NCBI GenBank assembly: GCA_014379925.1
Contig: JACMKY010000102.1
Location: forward strand, 1-5,450
Length of the DNA stretch: 5,450 nucleotides
DNA from: Cytophagales bacterium
GTDB lineage: Bacteria; Bacteroidota; Bacteroidia; Cytophagales; ES-bin-26
Direction of reading: 5' to 3'
Shown: piece by piece, positions 1 to 5,450 of the stretch
How positions within the stretch are numbered: the stretch's first letter is position 1
Layout of the letters: each line of letters opens with the position of its first letter
Notes under the pieces: model-generated
What the model was told of the DNA's origin: nothing
The model's input: only the letters and a program-made list of their open reading frames with translations
Databases searched by the model: none
Made by a program: the position numbers and the translations under genes

Positions 1-1
1 C

Positions 2-751
2 CTGCCCTTGCTCGACGGCTCGTACACGAGTCCGGCCAACGAACTGAAAACCGACCAGGGCATCGCCTCCAAAGATCCCTTCACCCCGGACGCCGGGAAC
101 CTCGATCCCCGTTTGGACCATTCGATCGGTCGCCGTGGATTGCCCTTCCTCGATTGGCAGCCCCACCCGGGCTTCGACTGGATCCGCGATCAATCGTTTG
201 CCGGACCCTATACCCAGAAGAAACTTTCCTACTACAAAGCCGACCGGGGCAAATATCAGGACGGCAGTTCCTGGACGCCCGGTTACCAGTCAATCAACTT
301 CATGTTCGTTCGTTTTGCCGACGTGCTGTTGTTGGCGGCCGAAGCCGAAGTGGAAGTGGGTAGTTTGGCCAAAGCACTGGAGTACGTGAACCTGGTGCGG
401 GCAAGGGCTGCCAATTCGGCCGGTTTCTTGACCCTTGCGGACGGTACCCCGGCAGCCAAGTACGTAATTACTCCCTACCCGGCTTTCGCCAGTCAGGATT
501 TCGCCCGCCAAGCCGTGCGGTTCGAACGCAAACTGGAACTGGCTTTGGAAGGACACCGCTTCTTTGATTTAAGCCGCTGGGGCATTGCCGAGCAAACCCT
601 CAATGCTTACTTTGCTTACGAGGGAGCCAAATTGACCACCAACCTGGGCGGGGCGCGATTCACTCCCAACCAGGATGAGCTCCTGCCCATTCCGCAACGC
701 CAGATTGACTTTCAAGGGGCGGACGTCCTGAAACAGAACCCCGGGTATTAA
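2..751 (+). CDS. SusD/RagB-family nutrient-binding outer-membrane lipoprotein, C-terminal part (5' partial)
   Basis: The frame is open from base 2 to a TAA at 749-751, giving 249 residues. The 5' end lies outside the window, so the TTG at 8 is an internal codon, not a start. Three hallmarks of the SusD/RagB C-terminal domain are visible. The first is a TPR-like helix, FVRFADVLLLAAEAE, at about 304-348, followed by ALEYVNLVRARA (376-411). The second is the segment FERKLELALEGHRFFDLSRW (521-580). The third is the ending LLPIPQRQID...LKQNPGY up to the stop. SusD proteins are usually 450-650 residues, so roughly the last 40-50% is here. Family members sit on the outer surface of the outer membrane and form a lid over a SusC TonB-dependent transporter, capturing oligosaccharides, peptides or other nutrients. 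A susC homologue is therefore expected upstream. The substrate cannot be inferred from this fragment. An intrinsic terminator 14 bases after the stop ends the unit. No frameshift or internal stop is seen. Confidence 0.95.
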   Translation: MPLLDGSYTSPANELKTDQGIASKDPFTPDAGNLDPRLDHSIGRRGLPFLDWQPHPGFDWIRDQSFAGPYTQKKLSYYKADRGKYQDGSSWTPGYQSINFMFVRFADVLLLAAEAEVEVGSLAKALEYVNLVRARAANSAGFLTLADGTPAAKYVITPYPAFASQDFARQAVRFERKLELALEGHRFFDLSRWGIAEQTLNAYFAYEGAKLTTNLGGARFTPNQDELLPIPQRQIDFQGADVLKQNPGY

Positions 752-765
752 TTGACCTACCGGTC

Positions 766-799
766 AAAAAAAGGCAAGCGTTTGCTTGCCTTTTTTTTT
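766..799 (+). terminator. Rho-independent terminator after the SusD-family gene
   Basis: A perfect 7-bp GC-containing stem, GGCAAGC (773-779) with GCTTGCC (784-790), closes a 4-base GTTT loop and runs directly into nine T residues (791-799). Seven A residues (766-772) precede the stem, so the pairing can extend to 14 bp. They also give a T-tract on the opposite strand, so the element could act in both directions. It begins 14 bases after the SusD stop and separates that gene from the next unit. A small additional hairpin, GACC-TACC-GGTC (754-765), lies just before it; its significance is unclear. Confidence 0.92.
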
Positions 800-811
800 G
801 GGGTAACTTTA
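781..811 (+). promoter_or_regulatory. Weak candidate Bacteroidota-type promoter for the propeller lipoprotein gene
   Basis: TAACTTTA at 804-811 matches the Bacteroidota -7 consensus TAnnTTTG at all but the last fixed base. A TTTG at 781-784 lies 19 bases upstream, a spacing acceptable for the -33 TTTG element. It would start transcription about 40 bases before the ATG at 861. The -33 element falls inside the loop and right arm of the preceding terminator, so the match could be coincidental. The 109-base gap is the only non-coding space before the next gene and a terminator precedes it, so some promoter is expected here. This is the best candidate seen, not a firm call. No Shine-Dalgarno sequence is present before 861, which is normal for this phylum. 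Confidence 0.25.
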
Positions 812-860
812 ACGAATCCGACCGGTATTCGTCACCCGTTGCGCGCGTGAATAGACTACG

Positions 861-3800
861 ATGACCAAACCACTGACGCATTTTTTGGGGCTGCTGCTGC
901 TGGGCGGGCTGGCGGCCTCGTGCAATGCAAAGAAGCCCTTGTTCAGTTCGATTCCCGCCGGAGAATCCGGCATCACTTTTTCGAACCGGATCACCGAAAA
1001 CGACACGATGAACATCCTCGATTTCGAGTACGTCTACAACGGGGGTGGGGTAGCCATCGGCGATTTCAACAACGACGGAAAACAAGACGTGTTTTTTTCG
1101 GGTAACCAGGTGTCCAACCGGCTGTACCTCAACCAGGGTGACTTTGCTTTCGAGGATGTCACCCGGGCGGCCGGCGTCGGCGGCAACGGCAAGTGGTGTT
1201 CGGGCGTGGCGTTGGTCGACCTCAACAACGACGGTTGGATGGACATTTACGTGGGCGCCACCGTCAAGAAAACGCCCCAGGACCGGGCTAATTTGCTGTT
1301 CATTAACCAAGGTCTGAACCAGCAGGGGGTGCCCACTTTTCGGGAAGCCGCCCGGGAATACGGCATTGCCGACACGACCCATACCACCAACTCGGCCTTT
1401 TTCGACTACGACAACGACGGCGACCTGGACCTCTACGTGCTCACCAACACCATTGAGGTCTACCCGAATACCTACCGGAAAAAAGTGGCCGACGGCAGCT
1501 CACCCACCACCGACCGGCTCTACCGCAATGATTGGAGCGACTCCCTCAAACACCCGGTCTTCACGGACATCTCCCGGCAAGCGGGCATCCTGCTCGAAGG
1601 CTACGGGCTAGGCATCAACATTACCGACATCAACCGCGACGGGTGGAAGGACATTTACGTAACCAACGATTTTCTGACCAACGACCACCTGTACGTCAAC
1701 AACCGCGACGGCACCTTTACCGACCAGTTGAGCCGCTACTTTAAGCACATCAGCAACTCGGCGATGGGCAACGACGTGGCCGACCTCAACAACGACGGCC
1801 TGGTGGACGTAGTCGCCCTGGACATGATGCCCCGCGACAACTTCCGGAAAAAAGTGTTGATGGGCGCCAACAACTACACCACGTACCTCAACAACGATGC
1901 CTACGGCCGCGTGTACGAATACGCCCGCAACACCCTGCAACTCAACCAGGGACCCCGACCCGGCAGCCGCGATCCGGTGTTCAGCGAAATCAGCCTGCTG
2001 GCCAACGTGGCCGAAACCGACTGGAGCTGGACGCCCCTGGTGGTGGACTTCGACCACGACGGCTTCCGCGACCTGATCATCACCAACGGTTTTCCGAAGG
2101 ACGTGACGGACCGGGATTTCACGTCCTTCCGGGAACAGAGTTCTACCGTAGCTTCCAAGGAAATGATGCTGGCCCAGATTCCGGTAGTCAAAATCAAGAA
2201 CTACGCTTTCCGCAACAACGGGGGCCGGCCCTCCGGCAACCAGCCTGCCGGGAGCCTGACCTTCAGCGATGTAACCGAAGCGTGGGGCATTGCGCAGCCG
2301 TCTTTCTCCAACGGGGCCGCGTACGGCGACCTGGACAACGACGGCGACCTGGATTACGTGGTCAACAACATCAACGATTCAGCCTTTGTCTACCGCAACA
2401 ACCTGATGGAAAGCCAGCCCGAACGAGCCAACTACCTGCGCGTTCGCTTCCGGGGGAGCGCACGGAACCGGATGGGCCTGGGGGCGTTCGTGGAACTAAG
2501 TTACGGCAACGGCCAGCAGCAAGTGTACGAACACACCATCTACCGGGGCTACCTGTCGTCGGTGGAAAACGCCGCCCATTTCGGGCTGGACTCGGTTTCA
2601 ACGGTTCAAGTAAAAATTATTTGGCCCGACGGTACCTCGCAAACGCTCCGGAACGTGAAGGCCAACCAGACGCTGACCGTCGACATCCGAAACGCCCGCC
2701 CGGTACCACCGTCCCCACCGCTTCGGCCATCCGGCCCGTTCACCGAGGTGACGGATTCGCTGAAAATGGCTTTTCAGCACGAAGAGCCGGAATACATTGA
2801 CTTCAACGTGCAGAAACTGCTGCCCCATAAACTCTCGCAGTATCCCCCCGCCCTGGCGGTCGGCGACGTGAATGGCGATGGGCTGGACGACCTGTTCGTC
2901 GGGGGGGCCCGCCGACACCACGGCCGGTTCCTGGTGCAAACCCCGTCCGGTCCGTTCGAGGAGAAGACCCTGGTTCCCGCCGCCGCGGACGCCACCAAGG
3001 AGGAAGAGGATATGGGCACGCTGCTGTTCGACGCCGATGGGGACGGGGACCTCGACCTGTACGTGGCCAGCGGGGGCAGTGAAAGATCACCCAACACCCC
3101 GGCCTACCAGGACCGTTTCTACCTCAACGACGGCAGGGGAAATTACCAACCCGACCGGGGGGCGTTGCCGCTTAACTACGTCAGCAAGTCGTGCGTGCGG
3201 GCGGCCGATTACGACCGCGACGGCGACCTGGACCTGTTCGTGGGGGGGAGGGTAGAGCCCGAACGCTACCCGAAGCCGGTTTCCAGCTTCATTTTCCGCA
3301 ACGACACGCAGCCCGGCCGGGTGAAGTTCACGGACGTGACCGGGGACGTGGCCCAAAGCCTGATGGGCCTGGGCCTGGTTTGCGACGCGCTCTGGACGGA
3401 TTACGACAACGACGGTTGGGTGGATTTGATGCTGGCCGGCGAATGGATGCCCCTGACCTTCCTGAAGAACCAGCGCGGCAAATTCGAAAACACCACCGCG
3501 CTGACGGGAACGAGCCGGCAGGTGGGATGGTGGAACAGCCTGCTGGCGGGTGACTTCGACCGGGACGGGGATACCGACTACCTGGCCGGCAACCTGGGCC
3601 TGAATTCGTTGAACCGGGCTTCCGACCAGGAATCCGTTTCGGTGTACGCCAAGGACTTCGACGGCAACGGAAGCTACGATGCCATTCCCACGGCGTTTTT
3701 TCCGGACCGAACCGGGCAAAGAAAGGAATATACCTTTCACGGGCGCGAAGACCTCATCAAACAAATGATTTCGATGCGGGCCCGGTTTCCGTACTACAAG

Positions 3801-4463
3801 GATTTTACCCAGGCCACCGTTGATAAACTGCTGACGGAGGAAGAACGCAAAGACGCGCTGGTGCTGAGGGCCAATTATATGCAGTCCTGCTACCTGCAAA
3901 ATACGGGCAAAGGACAGTTCAACGTGATTCCGCTACCCGTTCAAGCCCAGTTCGCGCCCCTTTTCGGCATGCTGGCCGACGACTTTGACCGCGACGGAAA
4001 CCTGGATGCGTTGCTGGTGGGCAACGATTTCGGCAACGAAGTGATGGTGGGCCGCTACGACGCACTGAATGGCTTGCTGCTCCGGGGCGATGGGGCGGGG
4101 GGATTTACCCCGCAGACGACCGCCGCCAGCGGCTTCTTCGTGCCGGGCAATGCCAAGGGGCTGGTGCAACTGACCGATCCGAAAGGCAACCAGTTGGTGG
4201 TCGCTTCGCAGAACCGGGGCCGCCTGTGCGTTTTCCGGAACGACCGGCCCGTCCGGACGGTGCGTCCGCAACCCTTGGATGCTTACGCGCTGCTGACCTA
4301 CACCGACGGGCGGAAGCAGAAGGTGGATTTGGCCTACGGCTCCTCGTTTCTTTCGCAGTCGACCCGGCAGTTGAACCTTACGGAAGGGGTGAAAGAAGTC
4401 GAACTGGTTACCTACCAAGGTAAAAAACGAAAAGAAGTCTTGTCACGGCTGTCGCAAAAGTAG
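861..4463 (+). CDS. Large lipoprotein with duplicated FG-GAP/VCBS propeller and ASPIC/UnbV domains (CRTAC1-like)
   Basis: Complete gene of 1200 residues. The ATG start is secured by an in-frame TAG at 852-854 and by a lipoprotein signal immediately after it: K3, hydrophobic residues 8-19, then LAAS-C with Cys21 as the lipidation site. The residues after Cys21 (NAKK) are not acidic, so the known acidic Bacteroidota surface-export signal is not evident. Fourteen calcium-loop motifs of FG-GAP/VCBS type begin at residues 68, 120, 182, 256, 308, 396 and 490, then 669, 724, 783, 847, 898, 932 and 1041. An ASPIC/UnbV domain lies between the two sets (about 524-608) with its N-R-x-G-x-G-A motif at 536-542. 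A Pro-rich linker follows (614-626). A diverged ASPIC-like segment ends the protein (1141-1194). A probable helical insert (about 960-1000) interrupts the second propeller. Such proteins are thought to be extracellular calcium-stabilised binding or scaffold modules; no catalytic residues are recognised. The length suits the large VCBS/ASPIC proteins of Bacteroidota. The downstream haloperoxidase-like gene starts 7 bases after the stop and is probably co-transcribed. The ligand is unknown. Confidence 0.96.
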   Translation: MTKPLTHFLGLLLLGGLAASCNAKKPLFSSIPAGESGITFSNRITENDTMNILDFEYVYNGGGVAIGDFNNDGKQDVFFSGNQVSNRLYLNQGDFAFEDVTRAAGVGGNGKWCSGVALVDLNNDGWMDIYVGATVKKTPQDRANLLFINQGLNQQGVPTFREAAREYGIADTTHTTNSAFFDYDNDGDLDLYVLTNTIEVYPNTYRKKVADGSSPTTDRLYRNDWSDSLKHPVFTDISRQAGILLEGYGLGINITDINRDGWKDIYVTNDFLTNDHLYVNNRDGTFTDQLSRYFKHISNSAMGNDVADLNNDGLVDVVALDMMPRDNFRKKVLMGANNYTTYLNNDAYGRVYEYARNTLQLNQGPRPGSRDPVFSEISLLANVAETDWSWTPLVVDFDHDGFRDLIITNGFPKDVTDRDFTSFREQSSTVASKEMMLAQIPVVKIKNYAFRNNGGRPSGNQPAGSLTFSDVTEAWGIAQPSFSNGAAYGDLDNDGDLDYVVNNINDSAFVYRNNLMESQPERANYLRVRFRGSARNRMGLGAFVELSYGNGQQQVYEHTIYRGYLSSVENAAHFGLDSVSTVQVKIIWPDGTSQTLRNVKANQTLTVDIRNARPVPPSPPLRPSGPFTEVTDSLKMAFQHEEPEYIDFNVQKLLPHKLSQYPPALAVGDVNGDGLDDLFVGGARRHHGRFLVQTPSGPFEEKTLVPAAADATKEEEDMGTLLFDADGDGDLDLYVASGGSERSPNTPAYQDRFYLNDGRGNYQPDRGALPLNYVSKSCVRAADYDRDGDLDLFVGGRVEPERYPKPVSSFIFRNDTQPGRVKFTDVTGDVAQSLMGLGLVCDALWTDYDNDGWVDLMLAGEWMPLTFLKNQRGKFENTTALTGTSRQVGWWNSLLAGDFDRDGDTDYLAGNLGLNSLNRASDQESVSVYAKDFDGNGSYDAIPTAFFPDRTGQRKEYTFHGREDLIKQMISMRARFPYYKDFTQATVDKLLTEEERKDALVLRANYMQSCYLQNTGKGQFNVIPLPVQAQFAPLFGMLADDFDRDGNLDALLVGNDFGNEVMVGRYDALNGLLLRGDGAGGFTPQTTAASGFFVPGNAKGLVQLTDPKGNQLVVASQNRGRLCVFRNDRPVRTVRPQPLDAYALLTYTDGRKQKVDLAYGSSFLSQSTRQLNLTEGVKEVELVTYQGKKRKEVLSRLSQK
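1038..2360 (+). repeat. First propeller: seven FG-GAP/VCBS calcium-loop repeats
   Basis: Residues 60-500 of the large lipoprotein contain seven nine-residue loops of the form D-x-[ND]-x-D-G-x-x-D, for example DFNNDGKQD (68-76), DYDNDGDLD (182-190), DFDHDGFRD (396-404) and DLDNDGDLD (490-498). Most are followed by a hydrophobic strand such as LYVL or IYVT. In integrin-alpha-type FG-GAP domains each loop binds one calcium ion at the edge of a propeller blade, and seven blades close the ring, so seven motifs fit one complete propeller. The DNA is also repetitive: the loops at 1404 and 2328 share a 20-base identical core, and variants of AACAACGACGG recur. Confidence 0.85.
2430..2684 (+). other. 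ASPIC/UnbV domain, first copy
   Basis: Residues 524-608 match the ASPIC/UnbV domain: NYLRVRF, then N536-R537-M-G-L-G-A542, a strand AFVELSYGNGQQQ, the segment YRGYLSSVENAAHFGLD (561-577) and VKIIWPDGTSQTLRNV (584-599). This domain typically follows FG-GAP/VCBS repeats, as in the cartilage acidic protein CRTAC1 and bacterial UnbV-type proteins. Its biochemical role is not established. Here it is internal rather than C-terminal and is followed by a Pro-rich linker leading to a second propeller. Confidence 0.88.
2850..4241 (+). repeat. Second propeller: seven FG-GAP/VCBS calcium-loop repeats plus one degenerate blade
   Basis: Residues 664-1127 contain seven more loops, including DVNGDGLDD (669-677), DADGDGDLD (724-732), DYDRDGDLD (783-791), DYDNDGWVD (847-855), DFDRDGDTD (898-906), DFDGNGSYD (932-940) and DFDRDGNLD (1041-1049). 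A further segment, TDPKGNQLVVASQNRGRLCVFRN (1105-1127), keeps the blade outline but has lost the acidic loop. The loop at 932 starts only 34 residues after the previous one and has a shifted, EF-hand-like D-G-N-G pattern, so it may not define a separate blade. A charged helical-looking stretch (about 960-1000) separates it from the last loop. Confidence 0.82.
4281..4442 (+). other. Diverged second ASPIC-like segment at the C-terminus
   Basis: Residues 1141-1194 can be aligned by eye with 542-599 of the same protein. AYALLTYTDGRKQ parallels AFVELSYGNGQQQ, YGSSFLSQSTRQLNL parallels YRGYLSSVENAAHFGL, and VKEVELVTYQGKKRKEVL parallels VSTVQVKIIWPDGTSQTL. The N-R-x-G-x-G-A entry motif of the first copy is not clearly preserved. 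The placement directly after the second propeller mirrors the first half of the protein. A profile search may miss it or score it weakly. Confidence 0.6.
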
Positions 4464-4470
4464 ACCAAAC

Positions 4471-5450
4471 ATGAAAACAAGTCGGTGGTGGATGTGGGGA
4501 GGGTGTTGGCTGGGCTTGGTGGGAAGCTGCCAATCTCCCAAACAGGTGGATACGGCTGGTTTCCAGCCGAACGACCCGGCCCTGCTGCAACGCAGCGTGA
4601 AAAAGCTTACGGACGTGATCGTCTACGACATCTTCTCGCCGCCCGTGGCCAGCCGCATCTACGCGTACACCAGCCTGGCCGCTTACGAGGCCATCCGGTT
4701 CGACCAGCCGCGGCAGTACGCCTCAGTGACGGCCCGTCTTAACGGGTTCGATTCCGTGCCCCAACCCCAAAAAGGGAAGCCTTACTCGTTTCCGTTGGCC
4801 GGTTTAAAAGCCTTTATGACCGTGGCGCAGAAAATCACGTTTTCCGTGGATACACTGAAAACCTTCGAAAAGGGTTGGCTGGAAAAGTACGCCGCCGTGT
4901 TGGACCAGGATACCTACGACCGATCGGTGGCTTTCGGGGAAGCAGTTGGCAAAACCGTTCTGGCGCGGGCCGCCCGCGACAACTACAAGCAGACGCGGGG
5001 ATTTGCCCGCTACAGCACCGTGCCGGAGGAGGGAAAGTGGCAGCCCACCCAGCCCGACTACGCCGACGCCATCGAGCCGTATTGGCACGCCATCCAGCCG
5101 TTGGCCATGGATTCGGCCCGCCAGTGCGAAGCCCCTCTCCCGATTGCGTTTAGCCTCAAAAAAAGCAGTCCGTATTACCAGGAGTTGACGCGGGTCTACG
5201 AAATCGGGAAAAACATGACCGACGAACAAAAGGAAATCGCCCGCTTCTGGGATGACAACGCCTTCGTATCGCACCACACGGGACACGCCACGTTCGCCAC
5301 CAAGAAAATGACTCCCGGCGGCCACTGGATGGCCATCGCCACCCTCGCGGCCCGTCAGACCAAAGCGGATCTGCCGAAGACCGCCCAAACCTACGCCCTC
5401 ACGGCCGCCGCCCTCTTCGATGGCTTCATTTCGTGCTGGGAGGAAAAGTA
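4471..5450 (+). CDS. Vanadium-dependent haloperoxidase / PAP2-family lipoprotein, N-terminal part (3' partial)
   Basis: The frame opens at ATG 4471 and runs 326 codons to the window edge without a stop; the last two bases (TA) start the next codon. The start is chosen because a lipoprotein signal follows at once: K3 and R5, a Trp-rich hydrophobic stretch, then the lipobox LVGS-C with Cys20. The mature part resembles Bacteroidota haloperoxidase-like PAP2-superfamily proteins: DVIVYDIFSPPVASRIYAYTSLAAYEA (48-74), IARFWDDNAFVSHHTGH (256-272), TPGGHWMAIA (281-290) and DGFISCWEEK (317-326). Lys326 probably opens the active-site K-x6-R-P motif; the rest of that motif and the GH-containing motifs would lie beyond the window. 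The family is about 430-460 residues, so roughly three quarters is present. Members either oxidise halides with peroxide using bound vanadate or act as phosphatases, and the visible part cannot tell these apart. The gene starts 7 bases after the propeller lipoprotein stop, without a Shine-Dalgarno, implying one transcript and a shared envelope location. Confidence 0.9.
   Translation, partial: MKTSRWWMWGGCWLGLVGSCQSPKQVDTAGFQPNDPALLQRSVKKLTDVIVYDIFSPPVASRIYAYTSLAAYEAIRFDQPRQYASVTARLNGFDSVPQPQKGKPYSFPLAGLKAFMTVAQKITFSVDTLKTFEKGWLEKYAAVLDQDTYDRSVAFGEAVGKTVLARAARDNYKQTRGFARYSTVPEEGKWQPTQPDYADAIEPYWHAIQPLAMDSARQCEAPLPIAFSLKKSSPYYQELTRVYEIGKNMTDEQKEIARFWDDNAFVSHHTGHATFATKKMTPGGHWMAIATLAARQTKADLPKTAQTYALTAAALFDGFISCWEEK

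Noticed and set aside
821..860. GC-rich stretch GTTGCGCGCG before the ATG, considered as a hairpin or operator
   Set aside because: The GCGCGC palindrome is very short and no extended inverted repeat surrounds it; it could easily arise by chance.
660..1382. A 240-codon minus-strand open frame spanning the intergenic region
   Set aside because: It runs across the terminator hairpin and overlaps two well-supported + strand genes. Its translation shows no domain, so it is treated as a shadow frame.
1608..2057. A 149-codon minus-strand open frame, valine-rich
   Set aside because: The V/H-rich composition is the reverse reading of GAC/AAC-rich calcium-loop codons; it has no independent support.
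2282..2800. A 172-codon + strand open frame in another register within the large gene
   Set aside because: Its Arg/Pro/Gly-rich translation is typical of an out-of-frame reading of GC-rich DNA, and the overlapping frame encodes a clear ASPIC domain.
1404..3233. Recurring GACAACGACGG-type DNA words, considered as a regulatory or CRISPR-like repeat
   Set aside because: All copies are in the same reading frame and encode the D-x-[DN]-x-D-G loops. Spacing is irregular and there are no spacer units, so they are protein repeats.
3087..3899. A 270-codon open frame on the minus strand inside the large lipoprotein gene
   Set aside because: It lies wholly opposite the repeat-rich coding region. Its low-complexity V/H/G/Q-rich translation is what the repeated Asp/Asn codons give when read in reverse, and no recognisable domain is present.

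Overview
The window looks like a chromosomal piece from a member of the Bacteroidota, most likely a relatively GC-rich Cytophagales-type bacterium (Spirosoma/Larkinella/Hymenobacter-like; inference from gene content and base composition, genus not determined). Supporting signs are a SusD/RagB-family protein, lipoproteins with N-terminal lipobox cysteines, and no Shine-Dalgarno sequence in front of the two visible starts. All three genes lie on the + strand.

Layout. (1) Positions 2-751 hold the C-terminal part of a SusD/RagB nutrient-binding lipoprotein whose start is outside the window. (2) Positions 752-860 are a short intergenic region with a strong intrinsic terminator (766-799) and a weak candidate Bacteroidota-type promoter (781-811). 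(3) Positions 861-4463 encode a 1200-residue lipoprotein with 14 clear D-x-[DN]-x-[DN]-G calcium-loop motifs of the FG-GAP/VCBS type and an ASPIC/UnbV domain in the middle. I also see a second, diverged ASPIC-like segment at the extreme C-terminus, so the protein reads as two copies of [seven-motif propeller + ASPIC]. (4) Seven bases later, from 4471 to the window end, begins a second lipoprotein. It resembles the N-terminal three quarters of the Bacteroidota vanadium-dependent haloperoxidase/PAP2-phosphatase family, cut off at the probable first active-site motif.

Working together. The SusD gene is closed by its own terminator and probably belongs to an upstream SusC/SusD outer-membrane uptake pair. 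The propeller lipoprotein and the haloperoxidase-like lipoprotein are almost certainly co-transcribed and both are predicted to be lipid-anchored in the envelope, which suggests a shared job. No glycoside hydrolase or other polysaccharide-degrading enzyme is visible, so this is not a recognisable classical polysaccharide utilisation locus. The families themselves are known. The points worth a second look are the internal duplication in the large protein and the tight pairing with a haloperoxidase-like enzyme of unknown substrate.
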